Under the pieces are notes generated by a model, which was not told the origin of the DNA, searched no databases, and saw nothing but the letters and a program-made list of their open reading frames with translations. A stretch of 64,000 nucleotides of DNA. It comes from Natronosalvus vescus (GTDB taxonomy: Archaea; Halobacteriota; Halobacteria; Halobacteriales; Natrialbaceae). Numbering within the stretch: the first letter of the stretch is position 1; each line of letters opens with the position of its first letter. This document shows, one piece after another, positions 1-9,776 of the stretch. Made by a program: the position numbers and the translations under genes. Location: the NCBI RefSeq assembly GCF_023973145.1, contig NZ_CP099546.1, positions 2,852,001 to 2,916,000 on the forward strand. Reading direction: 5' to 3'.

Positions 1-208
1 CATTCCACGATGGTGCCATTGGAGCGAACAGCCTCGGAATACTAACCGGAATGGGAGTGGCTAATTCGCCTGTGGATGCGTTCAGGCGGAACTCAACCGT
101 TTTGTCGGGGTTAATACGACCCGATGTAAACGATCGACTCAGTAGAGCATAGTTAACCGAAGAGACGGTACGCGGGTTCAAAAGCGGTCGTGGGTGAGTA
201 TTGGAGCC

Positions 209-1393
209 ATGCAGCCGCCTACAGCAATCGTTCTCGCAGCGGGTGAAGGGAGACGGCTTCGCCCACTGACGAAATATCGACCGAAGCCGATGCTTCCGGT
301 CGCGACCAAGCCAATCCTGGAGCGCGTGTTCGATCAGTTGATCGGCGTCGGGATCACCGACATCGTCGTCGTCGTTGGATACAGACGTAACCGCGTCCAA
401 TCGTACTTCGGATCCACGTACGGAGAGGCGTCGTTGACCTACGTCACACAGGAAAAGCAACTCGGGACGGGACACGCACTCGCTGTCGCCGAATCGGAAG
501 TAGATGGAACGGTTCTCGTATTGAACGGTGATCAGATTGCCGACGAGACGTTGCTCCATGACGTCATTTCGGCACACGACGCATCGGCGACCGCGACGCT
601 CGGGCTCTTGCGAAAATCGTCGATCGACGAGTACGGTGGTGTGATCCTCGAGGATGGTGTCGTCAGCGATATCGTCGAAGACCCACAAGACGATCGTGAG
701 TATCTGTTGAACGCGGGCGTGTACGCGTTTGAACCGGACGTGTTCGACATGTTGTACAACGGCGCGCCACGAATTGGAGAACGGTTGCTGATCGACGCGA
801 TCATGGAACTGTCCGGCGCCGGGCACGAAATTCGAGGCGTCGTTTCCGACGGGTTCTGGGTCGACGCGACGTATCCGTGGGATCTCCTCGAGGTCTCGTT
901 CGAACTCTTCGACGGAGGACTCGTCGACGGCGGGCACGCTATCGATGCGAGTACCGAACCGAATATTCACGAGACGGCTGTGTTGCGAGAGCCGGTAATT
1001 GTCGACGGCGATTGTGAGATTGGCCCTGGCGCAGTCGTCGGGCCGTACGCCTGTATAGGGGAGAACACGATCATCGAATCGAACGCGGTCGTAAAGCGAA
1101 GCGTTCTCGATTCGGATACCAGAGTGAACGCCAACGCGACCGTAATCGATTGTGTCACTGGCGTCGGTGTACAAATCGGTGCTGGGTCATCCATTCCTGG
1201 TGGGCCTGGAGACGTTCGAGTCGGGAACCGAGTCTTTGAGGACGAACCGCTCGGAGCACTCCTCGCGGATCGCGTCTGTGATCGCGGTGGTGTTCACTAT
1301 CTCTCTGGATCGATCGTTGGGCCTGAGTCCGTCATCTATACTGGTTCAGTCGTTCGCGGAACGATTGCGGAAGGAACGGAGGTACAATACTGA
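209..1393 (+). CDS. glmU: GlmU-like bifunctional sugar-1-phosphate nucleotidylyltransferase/acetyltransferase (copy 1)
   Basis: It probably makes UDP-GlcNAc or a related nucleotide sugar: the N-terminal Rossmann-like domain transfers UMP/dTMP to a sugar 1-phosphate and the C-terminal left-handed beta-helix may acetylate glucosamine 1-phosphate. Seen: the nucleotide-binding motif LAAGEGRRLRPLT near residue 9, PKPMLPV, a conserved LNGDQ, and from about residue 250 hexapeptide-type repeats rich in small and Ile/Val residues. The ATG at 209 gives the usual short lead before the GEG motif; an in-frame GTG at 194 would add five residues. Its TGA overlaps the ATG of glmS by one base (TGATG), so the pair is translationally coupled and forms a hexosamine operon. 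A diverged paralogue lies at 20119. The exact sugar cannot be told from sequence. Confidence 0.9.
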   Translation: MQPPTAIVLAAGEGRRLRPLTKYRPKPMLPVATKPILERVFDQLIGVGITDIVVVVGYRRNRVQSYFGSTYGEASLTYVTQEKQLGTGHALAVAESEVDGTVLVLNGDQIADETLLHDVISAHDASATATLGLLRKSSIDEYGGVILEDGVVSDIVEDPQDDREYLLNAGVYAFEPDVFDMLYNGAPRIGERLLIDAIMELSGAGHEIRGVVSDGFWVDATYPWDLLEVSFELFDGGLVDGGHAIDASTEPNIHETAVLREPVIVDGDCEIGPGAVVGPYACIGENTIIESNAVVKRSVLDSDTRVNANATVIDCVTGVGVQIGAGSSIPGGPGDVRVGNRVFEDEPLGALLADRVCDRGGVHYLSGSIVGPESVIYTGSVVRGTIAEGTEVQY

Positions 1394-3186
1394 TGTGCGG
1401 GATAATCGGTTATGCCGGGAAGCGAGAGGATGACAGCCTCGAGGTTCTGATGAACGGCCTCTCGGGCCTCGAGTACCGGGGATATGACTCTTCCGGGGTT
1501 GCAATCGCCAACTCAACGATAGAAGTATTCAAACGAGAAGGGCACCTGTCCGCCCTCGAGGAGACGCTTCCAGCGAGAACCGTCCCGGGAACGGTTGGTA
1601 TTGGCCACACGCGATGGAGTACACACGGCGAGCCCTCGGACAGGAACGCCCACCCGCACACTGATTGCCAGGACACCGTGGCCGTCGTTCACAACGGGAT
1701 CATCGAGAACTTTCAGTCGCTGCGCGACGATCTCGCGGCTGCGGGCCATACGTTCGACAGCGATACCGATACCGAGGTGGTTCCCCACCTGATCGAACAC
1801 GAACTCGGAAACGGTGCAAGTCACACGGAAGCGTTTCGGCGCGCGGTCGACCAACTCGAAGGGAGTTACGCGTTGGCAGCCGTCTTCGAGGGCGACCACA
1901 CGCTGTATGCTACGCGTCAGGAATCACCGCTCGTCGTGGGTCTCGGTGAGGACGGATGCTATCTCGCCAGCGACGTGCCGGCGTTCATCGAGTACACGGA
2001 CACCGTCGTGTATCTCGAGGACGGAGAGTTCGTCCAACTCGATCCGTCGGGCATGGAAGTCACGGATAGCCAGGGGAACGCCGTCGAAACGACGACCGAC
2101 ACGATTGAGTGGGATCCGGAGGATGCCGGGAAAAGCGGCTACGACCACTACATGCTCAAGGAGATCCACGAGCAACCGACGGCGATCCGCAAGTGTCTCA
2201 GAGGTCGGGTACAGGAATTAGAGGAATCGGTGTCGATCGATTCGTTGTCCGACGTGTCCGAACCAGGCGCGGTTCACTTCGTCGCCTGTGGAACCTCCTA
2301 CTACGCAGCGCTGTACGGCGCTCGCCTGTTTCGAGAACGCGGGATCTGGGCCCAGGCGTTTCTGGCCAGCGAGTACGATCCCGGGGTAATCCCGGTCGAC
2401 GATGATACGATGGTCGTCGGGGTGACCCAGAGTGGCGAGACTGCAGATACGCTGAGCGCGCTTCGGGGCGCAAACCGGGCCGGTGTCGAGACCATCGCGG
2501 TGACGAACGTCGTCGGTAGTTCGGCCGCTCGAGCGTGCGATCACACGCTGTTTATAAGGGCCGGGCCCGAGATTGGGGTGGCAGCTACGAAGACGTTTGC
2601 GAGCCAGCAGACGGCACTGGTGTTGCTCTCGAGTGCGCTCACCGGCTACGACGACCCCAATCTCCTCAGGGCGTTCCGGAAACTTCCCGATCAGATGCAA
2701 TCAATTCTTGATCGATCTCGAGCCGATGCGGTCGCAGAAGCGTACCGGGACGCCGACGCCTACTTCGTAATCGGTCGTGGGTACACCGAACCCGTCGCAT
2801 ACGAGGGTGCGTTGAAGATGAAGGAGATCACGTACAAACACGCCGAAGGGTTCGCCGCAGGAGAGCTCAAACACGGCCCGCTCGCCCTCGTGACGGAGCG
2901 GACACCGGTGTTCGCGCTGGTCTCTGACAATGGTATGGCCCGGAAGACGATCGGGAACGTCAAAGAAGTCGAGGCTCGCAGTGCCCCCGTCGTTGCAATC
3001 ACTGATGTCCCCGAGATGGTCGACCCGTACGCGGACTTCCTGCTCGAGGTACCGAAGACCCACGAGTGGTTAATGCCGATCCTGGCGAACGTGCATCTCC
3101 AGTTGGTTGCGTACTCGATTGCCAATCAGCTCGGACGATCGATCGATATGCCGCGGAATCTGGCAAAAAGCGTGACCGTCGAGTGA
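1393..3186 (+). CDS. glmS: Glutamine--fructose-6-phosphate aminotransferase (isomerizing), copy 1
   Basis: This cytoplasmic enzyme converts fructose 6-phosphate and glutamine to glucosamine 6-phosphate, the entry step of amino-sugar synthesis. Seen: the N-terminal MCGIIG with Cys2 as the Ntn amidotransferase nucleophile, GHTRWSTHG, HNGIIEN and the EYRGYDS motif; then two SIS sugar-isomerase domains with VACGTSYYA, TQSGETADT, and a C-terminus ending LAKSVTVE, the tail that forms part of the isomerase site. At 597 residues it has full family length. It is coupled to the GlmU-like gene upstream by a one-base overlap. A second intact GlmS lies at 23017-24831. Confidence 0.96.
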   Translation: MCGIIGYAGKREDDSLEVLMNGLSGLEYRGYDSSGVAIANSTIEVFKREGHLSALEETLPARTVPGTVGIGHTRWSTHGEPSDRNAHPHTDCQDTVAVVHNGIIENFQSLRDDLAAAGHTFDSDTDTEVVPHLIEHELGNGASHTEAFRRAVDQLEGSYALAAVFEGDHTLYATRQESPLVVGLGEDGCYLASDVPAFIEYTDTVVYLEDGEFVQLDPSGMEVTDSQGNAVETTTDTIEWDPEDAGKSGYDHYMLKEIHEQPTAIRKCLRGRVQELEESVSIDSLSDVSEPGAVHFVACGTSYYAALYGARLFRERGIWAQAFLASEYDPGVIPVDDDTMVVGVTQSGETADTLSALRGANRAGVETIAVTNVVGSSAARACDHTLFIRAGPEIGVAATKTFASQQTALVLLSSALTGYDDPNLLRAFRKLPDQMQSILDRSRADAVAEAYRDADAYFVIGRGYTEPVAYEGALKMKEITYKHAEGFAAGELKHGPLALVTERTPVFALVSDNGMARKTIGNVKEVEARSAPVVAITDVPEMVDPYADFLLEVPKTHEWLMPILANVHLQLVAYSIANQLGRSIDMPRNLAKSVTVE

Positions 3187-3316
3187 GGGTCGATCAAGAT
3201 CACTTGGAATCAGCCCCGAACCGGAAACTCTGGTACCGAAAATACTGGGAGGAGAGTCCGACTGCTGAAACCAGATCAAATGACGAAACGGTACTACACG
3301 ATATCGTCAGTGGCCA

Positions 3317-4213
3317 TCAATCAGTCTGGAACTCGAGGATCGATCCAGACAGGGTACCACCACCGCCACCGGCAATCGCTCGGAATTCGTATGCCGTGTC
3401 ACTCGAAAGACCGTCTATCTCTACGCAGAACGAATCCGACGAATTGAGCCGCTGGAACCCCGCCCAGTGCCACGATCCCGTTCCGGCTTCCTGCCACGTG
3501 AAGTAGACATCGACGGTATCGAGTCCGCCGTCGTCGATAATCTCGCCGTTGAGCGTCGCTGACGAACCGGTGACATTAGTTGCTGCTCTCGTTTGAACGG
3601 TGGGGGTCGATTCGTCCTGCTCGTCCGTTTGGAACTCGAGGATCGATCCTGATTGCGTGCCACCACCACTTCCGGTGATTGCACGGAACTCGTAGTCAGT
3701 TCCGCTCGCAAGGCCGTCTATCTCTACGCTGAACGAACCCGACGAACTGAGGCGCTGGAACCCCGCCCAGTGCCACGATCCCGTTCCGGCTTCCTGCCAC
3801 GTGAAGTAGACATCGACGGTATCGAGTCCACCGTCGTCGACGAGTTCGCCGTTGAGCGTCGCTGACGAACTGGTGACGTCGGTTGCCACCCTCGTTTGAA
3901 CGGTGAGGGTCGATTCGTCTTGCTCATCCGATTCATCGTCGTCAGCCGTTTCCTCCTCGTCGTCAGCGGATTCATCTTGCTTACTGGACTCACCACCGTA
4001 GCCATTCGATCCATATCCGCCCGCACCGTAGCCATCTGTTTGTTCAGCCGCGCCAGTCTGGGCTGCCAGCGGAACTGCCGCGACGCCGAGCAATTTGAGT
4101 GCCGATCGGCGACCGATGAACGACGTATCCGAACGCCCCTCGGACGTGGAATAATCAGTTTCGGGATCCTGCTCTGACGTGGTCTGTTCCGACGCTGGGG
4201 GTTTCTCAATCAC
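3317..4213 (-). CDS. Tat-exported protein with two tandem fibronectin-type-III-like repeats
   Basis: Probably an exported or surface protein of unknown function. Residues about 30-56 look like a Tat signal (GRRSALKLLGVAAVPLAA), although an unusually long acidic stretch precedes the twin arginine. A Gly/Tyr/Ser-rich then Asp/Glu-rich linker follows, and then two near-identical beta-sandwich-like units of 101 residues with the fibronectin hallmarks SSATLNGE, VYFTWQEAG and DYEFRA. The GTG start at 4213 has a TATA-like GATTAAAG about 25 bases upstream, fitting a leaderless transcript. The gene converges on glmS. Its 303-bp internal duplication is well conserved at the DNA level, so it is probably recent. 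No catalytic motif was seen; a binding or adhesive role is only a guess. Confidence 0.75.
   Translation of the reverse strand: MIEKPPASEQTTSEQDPETDYSTSEGRSDTSFIGRRSALKLLGVAAVPLAAQTGAAEQTDGYGAGGYGSNGYGGESSKQDESADDEEETADDDESDEQDESTLTVQTRVATDVTSSSATLNGELVDDGGLDTVDVYFTWQEAGTGSWHWAGFQRLSSSGSFSVEIDGLASGTDYEFRAITGSGGGTQSGSILEFQTDEQDESTPTVQTRAATNVTGSSATLNGEIIDDGGLDTVDVYFTWQEAGTGSWHWAGFQRLNSSDSFCVEIDGLSSDTAYEFRAIAGGGGGTLSGSILEFQTD
3328..3933. repeat. 303-bp tandem duplication coding for two Fn3-like units
   Basis: The segment beginning GGAACTCGAGGATCGATCC recurs exactly 303 bases further on (3328 and 3631), and most of the unit matches base for base. This equals 101 codons, so the reading frame is kept and each copy encodes one fibronectin-like unit. 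Confidence 0.85.
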
Positions 4214-4481
4214 GTCTTACGCACGGTAATAGTCGATTAAAGCAGGTCGGGTACACTGGTTCGGTTTTGAAGTCATTCATCAGTTCGCGAATTACATTGC
4301 GCCTGAATAATTGTCGTCGTTGATACGAAGCCGTACGTACTCGTCGCGAACGCCCACAGTGTTCCCACTCGGCTGTCACTTGTGTCCTGGTTCACCAACT
4401 GATCGTTTCTAAATTCGTGATTAGCCCACTAAACCTGGTGATGCTGCCTCCTTCACCACAATCCTCGAGTCTTCCTCGAGC

Positions 4482-4736
4482 ATGAAGACGTACGTGACCC
4501 ACCCGTTCTCGACGGAAGGTGACGCTCTCACGACTGTCGATCCTGCTGGCGGAGAAGTGACCACGAACAGGACGATTAGAGGAACAACTGGAACGATTTA
4601 CACACTGATCTTCGATACGGCTGGCGATCGGGTGTCCAATGACGTGCAGTGGCTGCTATTGGGGCGCGCCACTCCGCTCGAGGCCGAACAGCGGTTCCGA
4701 CGTGAGGGGGTCGAGGTGAGGATGGGGTCGTGTTGA
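4482..4736 (+). CDS. Short hypothetical protein, doubtful
   Basis: An 84-residue open frame beginning MKTYVTHPFSTEGD in the space between two minus-strand genes. No recognised motif. The central part is rich in Thr/Gly (TTNRTIRGTTGTIYTL) and could be a fragment of a secreted beta-rich protein. The surrounding 4214-4800 shows no other gene. It may be a spurious frame; coding is supported only by its length and by the lack of an overlapping gene. Confidence 0.2.
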   Translation: MKTYVTHPFSTEGDALTTVDPAGGEVTTNRTIRGTTGTIYTLIFDTAGDRVSNDVQWLLLGRATPLEAEQRFRREGVEVRMGSC

Positions 4737-4800
4737 AGGCTGGGATCGAGTGGATTCCCTCTCCATTGGTGGGAGGGGAACCAATTCTCGAGGCCGGATG

Positions 4801-5880
4801 TCACCCGTCTTCGTCCGGCTCGACGCCGACGTCGACCCAGAGATGGACAGTGTAGTCTGCGTTCTCGCTGGTTGGATCTGCTGGGACGTCGTCGACGTAC
4901 AGGAGCCATACGATCCGCGTGTCGTTCTCATCGATCGTCGGTGCAATGTCGTGGGTGTGAAGCCACGTTTCGTTGTGCGCTACCTGCGTGTGAAACCGCT
5001 GTAGCTCGCGCTGTTCGTGCACGATCGAGTCGTTGTCGACGGTTTCGACGTCCTGTTCGACGACGACGACGGTGTAGTTGACAGTTCGTTGTTCGTTGTT
5101 GCCGATGCCGAGGACGATCTCGGCGCTTTCACCCTGGGCGAACTCCGTGGGGTAGCCGGATGCCACGAGGTCGCCGTCGTCGTCCTCTGTCAGGATATAC
5201 AACTCGGAGAACTGTTCCCCCTGGGGCGGGACGGCGATGGCGAAGACGATGCTTCCGACGGCGAGCACGATCGAAGCCACCAGCAGGAGGTTCAGAAGTG
5301 CGTCAGCACGGGAATCCGCTTCGAACAGCTCTGCCCGTCCACGATGCCACCACTGCCGGTACGGAACGCGAAATCGCTCCTCAACCGGCAGTTCCCACCG
5401 ACGGTAGGCCGCAATTGCGGTTACCGGAAGCGTAAACCCGCTTACGGCGATCATGATCGGGGTGAGTCGGATCCCCAAGGGTGTGAAGTTCAGCCCGAGT
5501 CCGATCAACGGGACGATGGCAATGCTCAATCCAAACGACACGGCGACGCGTTCGATGCCGTCGATCCCGGGTCGAGGCACGTCGACCCAGCCGGCCACCA
5601 TCTGGTCGCTCGAGTCGGACGAATCTGCGTCCCTTTCGTGAGCAGTACCTGTAACGGGTTCGTCGCCCTGTTCCGGAAAGAGCGCAGCGATAAACGCGTA
5701 TCCGGGGACGAAGAGGATGAACACAAGGCCGACGGGTACCCTGAGCGGGGTCTCCCGAATCAACGGTGCGAAGACGGCAACGTTCGTAAGTACGACCATT
5801 CCAACAACCGCTGATAGATCTGCAGGGAGATGCCGTACGTGCCGGGGCAAGAGCAGCCACAGCGATCGGGCTGCGTTCAT
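4801..5880 (-). CDS. DUF1616 family membrane protein
   Basis: A 359-residue integral membrane protein. Seen: about four hydrophobic segments in the first 175 residues (VVGMVVLTNVAVFAPLI, VGLVFILFVPGYAFIAALF with the typical FVPGY, IAIVPLIGLGLNF, a TLPVTAIAAY helix), another near residue 205, then a C-terminal extracytoplasmic beta-rich domain (NYTVVVVEQD and so on). This architecture is that of haloarchaeal DUF1616 proteins, which from general knowledge are often found near S-layer and glycosylation genes. The biochemical function is unknown. A small zinc-ribbon gene sits 88 bp upstream on the same strand and may be co-transcribed. Confidence 0.8.
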   Translation of the reverse strand: MNAARSLWLLLPRHVRHLPADLSAVVGMVVLTNVAVFAPLIRETPLRVPVGLVFILFVPGYAFIAALFPEQGDEPVTGTAHERDADSSDSSDQMVAGWVDVPRPGIDGIERVAVSFGLSIAIVPLIGLGLNFTPLGIRLTPIMIAVSGFTLPVTAIAAYRRWELPVEERFRVPYRQWWHRGRAELFEADSRADALLNLLLVASIVLAVGSIVFAIAVPPQGEQFSELYILTEDDDGDLVASGYPTEFAQGESAEIVLGIGNNEQRTVNYTVVVVEQDVETVDNDSIVHEQRELQRFHTQVAHNETWLHTHDIAPTIDENDTRIVWLLYVDDVPADPTSENADYTVHLWVDVGVEPDEDG

Positions 5881-5968
5881 TTACGCCATCGTTTGACGAT
5901 CACCGGTAAAAATCGGCAGTTTGCACACGCCGGACGAGGTGTTCTGAGGGGATACTCTCCTGTGGACG

Positions 5969-6124
5969 TTACGCGAAACTGCGAAAGTTCGATCCACCGC
6001 ACTGACACTGTTCGCCGAGTCCGATGAGAAAGACCGACCCGTCCGTTTCGATCTCCGCACTGAAGATCGACTGACAGTGCTCACACTGTACGGCGGTCTT
6101 TTTCTGGATATTCTCCCGTTTCAT
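5969..6124 (-). CDS. 51-residue zinc-ribbon protein
   Basis: Translating the minus strand from the ATG at 6124 gives 51 residues starting MKRENIQKKTAVQCEHC and ending in TAA. It has a CEHC knuckle at residues 14-17 and a CQCGG knuckle near 40-44, separated by an acidic beta-like stretch, which is the layout of a small zinc ribbon. Such micro-proteins are common in haloarchaea and usually uncharacterised; a DNA, RNA or protein-contact role is inference. It lies 88 bp upstream of the DUF1616 gene on the same strand and is divergent from the first RND exporter. Confidence 0.65.
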   Translation of the reverse strand: MKRENIQKKTAVQCEHCQSIFSAEIETDGSVFLIGLGEQCQCGGSNFRSFA

Positions 6125-6349
6125 GGGCAACACAATCTACACCGGAATATCCCTTGATCGTAATTCCAAAATGAATAGGATCGATTTGGGAGAACGAGGC
6201 GTACCGTCCGCCGAAACCTCCCCTATCCCGCGACTTTCGATTTCTTCCGGGAGGGGTGTCAGTAGATATATGCTCGAGGCCTCGCAACGGGTCATCAGGA
6301 TGCTGGGGCGTGGCGTCGACCGGGTCGCAACTACTCGTGGTGATCGGCC

Positions 6350-9300
6350 GTGAGTGTCGGTGACCGACTGACCGCGGCCATCGTAACTCACAGCCGCCAC
6401 GTGCTCGTTCTCTGTCTCCTCACGACACTGATACTGGGTGCTGGCCTCCCCGCACTCGAGACCGACACCAGCCTCGAGCAGTTCCAGACGGAGACACCCG
6501 AGAGCGACGCCCTCGCCTACGCCGATCGACACTTCGACGAACGCGACGAGAACACGACGACGACGCAGGTCATCTTCCGGGAGGAAAACGCCCTCGAGCG
6601 GGACTCGCTGCTCGAGGGGCTCCGATTCCAGCAACAGCTCAGACACGACGACACCATCGGCCCGACGCTCGTCGACGATCACCCCACCGTCGGCGTCGAG
6701 AACGTTGTCGCGACGGCGATCATCCGTCTCGAGGAGGCCGACGAACTGCAGGAACGCGCGGATACACTCGAGCAGGAGGCTGCCGAACTCGAGGCCCGAA
6801 TCGACACACTCGAAGCACATCTCGAGCACGTCGCCTCGATCCAGGTCGAGTACGAGGCGTTGAACGCCTCCTACGAAGCGGGTGAGGTGAGCGAGGACGA
6901 GTACGAACGGCGGGCCGCCGAACTCGAGACCGACCTCGAGGAGACGGTGGCGAACGCAACCGCTGACCTCGACGACGAGCGGGCGAGCGAGTTCGAGCGA
7001 GCCGCAGCAAGCGTTCGGGCGATTGAGGCCGAAATCGCCGCCCTCGAACGCGAGTACGAAGCTGGCGACGTCGACGACTCGACGTACACCAGCCGACTCG
7101 AGCGTCTCGAATCCGACCGTGATGGGGCGATCGTCGACGGCTCGCGGTGGTTGTTCGTCGACGAGATCGAGGCGATGGCTCAGGCGACCGACGACCTCAA
7201 GGCCGAACGAGAGGCCCTCGAGCGTCTCGACCTGCCGCCGCTCGACGCCCAGATCGAAGCGCTCGAGGAGGCCGACGACGACGCGTTCGATCGGGCGATC
7301 ACAACCGTCCTTGCCGACGGCGGCCCCGGGAGCGAGCGTGCATTGCGGCTCCTACCGACCGGTGCGGAACCCGCGTCGCTCGAGTCGAGCGATCGAATGG
7401 TACTCGTCAGCCACTCGCTGGATCGAGGCTCGGGCCCATCCGGGGAACTGGGAGCGGACGTGATCGACGCCCAGCATGCCATCGACGCCCACATCGCTGA
7501 CCGCGGTGACGACCACCTGGTGTTCGGGTTCGGACTGGTCGCCGCGGAGGTGGATCGTGCGGCCGTCGATACCGTGATCCTCGTTGGACCGCTCGCGCTC
7601 GTGTTGGTCATCGGGGCGCTCGCAATGGCTTACCGGGACGTCCTCGATATTGTCCTCGGCGTTGCTGGGATGCTGGCCGTCCTCGTCTGGACGTTCGGTA
7701 TCATGGGCTGGACTGGAATTGCGTTCACTCAGGTATTCGTGGCCGTCCCCGTCCTGCTGGTCGGCCTCTCCATCGACTACGCGATCCACGTCTTCATGCG
7801 CTATCGGGAGGCTCGAGTTGGGGATGGCCAGAAGGCCCAAGTTGGGGACGATCTGGCGACTCGAGTTGGGGACGACAGCGATACCGGGGTCGGCGACTCG
7901 ATGACGGTCGCCCTGGCCGGCATCGCCACCGCGTTCGTCTGGGTGACGGCGACGGCGTCGATCGGCTTTCTCGCCACCCTCGTCAGCCCGATCGATCCGA
8001 TCAGGGAGTTCGGACTGGTCAGCGCACTCGGTATCGTGGCCTCGCTTTGCGTGTTTGGAGCGATGATCCCGGCGGCGAAGGTCGAACTCGACGATGCCCT
8101 CGAGGCACGTGGCATCGACCGCCGAATCCGGGCGATCGGTGGTGCCAGCCGCGTTGGCCGCATTCTGGCTAGCGGTGGGGTAGCTGCCCGCCGTGCCCCT
8201 GTTGTGGTACTCCTCTGTGCGTTGCTCGTCACCGCCGGCGGTGCCTACGGGGCAACCCACGTCGATACCACGTTCGACGAGGAGTCGTTTTTGACTGAGG
8301 AGCCGCCGTCCTGGACGACCCACCTCGGCCCGTTCGCTCCCGGCGAGTATCGGATGCAATCGACGCTGACCTATCTCGACGACAACTTTCAGCGTCAGGA
8401 CGGCCATGCCCAGATACTCCTCAGGGGCGACGTCACCGACGGCACGACCCTCCAGCGCGTCAGTCGAGCCGAAGAACGGGCACGCTCGAGCGAGGTCGTC
8501 TACGTCCTTCCCGACGGATCGGCCGACGTTCGGTCGCCGCTGACGGCAATGGAGGCCGCAGCCGCCGAGAGCGAGTCGTTCGATGCGACCTATCGGCTGG
8601 CCGACCGGACGGACGACGATGTCCCCGACCAGAACGTCCTCGGGCTCTACGACGCGGTTTTTGACGTCAACCCGGGTGGTGCCAGCGAAGTTATCTACCG
8701 AAGCGAGACCGGGGAGTACGAGGCGATCCGGCTCGTCGTCGGGATCGATACCGGCACCTCGAGCGCGGAGACGGCAGCGGAGATGCGCGAGATTGCGGCG
8801 ATTCTCGAGGGTGCAAGCGAAGGCGGAACAGCGACAGGTGAGTCGAGTCTCACAGATCTCGACGACCAGCGATGGGAGGCGACGGCGACTGGCGAACCGC
8901 TCGTGACCTACGCCCTCGAGCGAACCCTGTTTGCGAGCGTCGTTAACGGATTGCTTGTCGCACTGATCGCCGTCATGGGCGTCCTCACGGTCGCCTACCG
9001 GCTCACTGGGCGCGGTGCGATGCTCGGGGTCGTCACGGTGATTCCCGTCGTCATCGCCCTGGGTGCCACGCTGGGGACGATGGCGATGGTCGGAATCCCG
9101 TTCAACGTATTGACCGGGATGGTCACCAGCCTGACGATCGGCCTCGGGATCGCATACGCCGTTCACGTCACCGCACGCTACACCCAGGAACTCGAGGCCG
9201 GTCGCTCGGTTTGGCAGGCCCTCGACCGAACGCTGTCGATGACCGGCGGTGCCCTGACCGGGAGCGCGGTGACGACCATCTGTGGCTTCGGCGTCCTGGT

Positions 9301-9526
9301 CGTCTCGATCGTCCCGCTGCTCCGACAATTCGGCCTCGTCACCGCGATGACGATCGGTTACGCGTTTCTCGCGAGCGTGGTGGTGTTACCGACACTGCTC
9401 GCGCTGTGGACGCGATTCGTCGCCCCCGCACCGTACCGTCACGACGATTTTGCGTTCGATCGATCGTCCTGGCGAGGTCGACTCGCTCGAGTCGGTGATC
9501 GCGATACCGACGGTGACAGCGACTGA
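6350..9526 (+). CDS. RND superfamily (MMPL-type) transporter, copy 1
   Basis: A 1058-residue export permease of the RND/MMPL/SSD type with the expected 2 x 6 helix plan. There is one TM near residues 16-36, a large extracellular region, five TMs (about 400-590, including GLSIDYAIHVFMRYRE), a second leading TM near 615-640, a second extracellular domain, and five closing TMs (870-1030, including GLGIAYAVHVTARY). The first extracellular loop carries a long Glu-rich coiled coil (about 125-300) with two helix-turn-helix units resembling SHOCT motifs (AGEVSEDEYERRAAELE, AGDVDDSTYTSRLERLE). A cytoplasmic loop near residues 488-516 has a repeated RVGDD-type motif missing from the paralogue. GTG start. 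The substrate is unknown (lipid or hydrophobic export is usual in the family). The paralogue follows 250 bp downstream. Confidence 0.88.
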   Translation: MSVGDRLTAAIVTHSRHVLVLCLLTTLILGAGLPALETDTSLEQFQTETPESDALAYADRHFDERDENTTTTQVIFREENALERDSLLEGLRFQQQLRHDDTIGPTLVDDHPTVGVENVVATAIIRLEEADELQERADTLEQEAAELEARIDTLEAHLEHVASIQVEYEALNASYEAGEVSEDEYERRAAELETDLEETVANATADLDDERASEFERAAASVRAIEAEIAALEREYEAGDVDDSTYTSRLERLESDRDGAIVDGSRWLFVDEIEAMAQATDDLKAEREALERLDLPPLDAQIEALEEADDDAFDRAITTVLADGGPGSERALRLLPTGAEPASLESSDRMVLVSHSLDRGSGPSGELGADVIDAQHAIDAHIADRGDDHLVFGFGLVAAEVDRAAVDTVILVGPLALVLVIGALAMAYRDVLDIVLGVAGMLAVLVWTFGIMGWTGIAFTQVFVAVPVLLVGLSIDYAIHVFMRYREARVGDGQKAQVGDDLATRVGDDSDTGVGDSMTVALAGIATAFVWVTATASIGFLATLVSPIDPIREFGLVSALGIVASLCVFGAMIPAAKVELDDALEARGIDRRIRAIGGASRVGRILASGGVAARRAPVVVLLCALLVTAGGAYGATHVDTTFDEESFLTEEPPSWTTHLGPFAPGEYRMQSTLTYLDDNFQRQDGHAQILLRGDVTDGTTLQRVSRAEERARSSEVVYVLPDGSADVRSPLTAMEAAAAESESFDATYRLADRTDDDVPDQNVLGLYDAVFDVNPGGASEVIYRSETGEYEAIRLVVGIDTGTSSAETAAEMREIAAILEGASEGGTATGESSLTDLDDQRWEATATGEPLVTYALERTLFASVVNGLLVALIAVMGVLTVAYRLTGRGAMLGVVTVIPVVIALGATLGTMAMVGIPFNVLTGMVTSLTIGLGIAYAVHVTARYTQELEAGRSVWQALDRTLSMTGGALTGSAVTTICGFGVLVVSIVPLLRQFGLVTAMTIGYAFLASVVVLPTLLALWTRFVAPAPYRHDDFAFDRSSWRGRLARVGDRDTDGDSD

Positions 9527-9776
9527 TCTCGGTGGTCGACCAGTTTTTATCGATCCGGGCCGGCAGCAGTTGTGTTCCCAATGGGCGTCTGGGTTGGCGA
9601 CAGTCCAGTTCCCGGCAGGTTCCATCGATGAAGTACACAGGTGGGATGGCAGTACCGTCGTACGGATTGAATGTTAGTATTCGAATAACAACGACTATTT
9701 ACGCATCCGTTTAGTACGATCATCACAACAGAATGCTGTCCCCGATATTCTTCGAAACGTCCGGAGGGGCGATCGA

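Noticed and set aside
7352-9328. 658-residue open frame antisense to RND copy 1
   Set aside because: Its His/Arg/Gly/Asp-rich low-order composition is what GC-rich haloarchaeal codons give on the opposite strand; the sense frame has full RND features.
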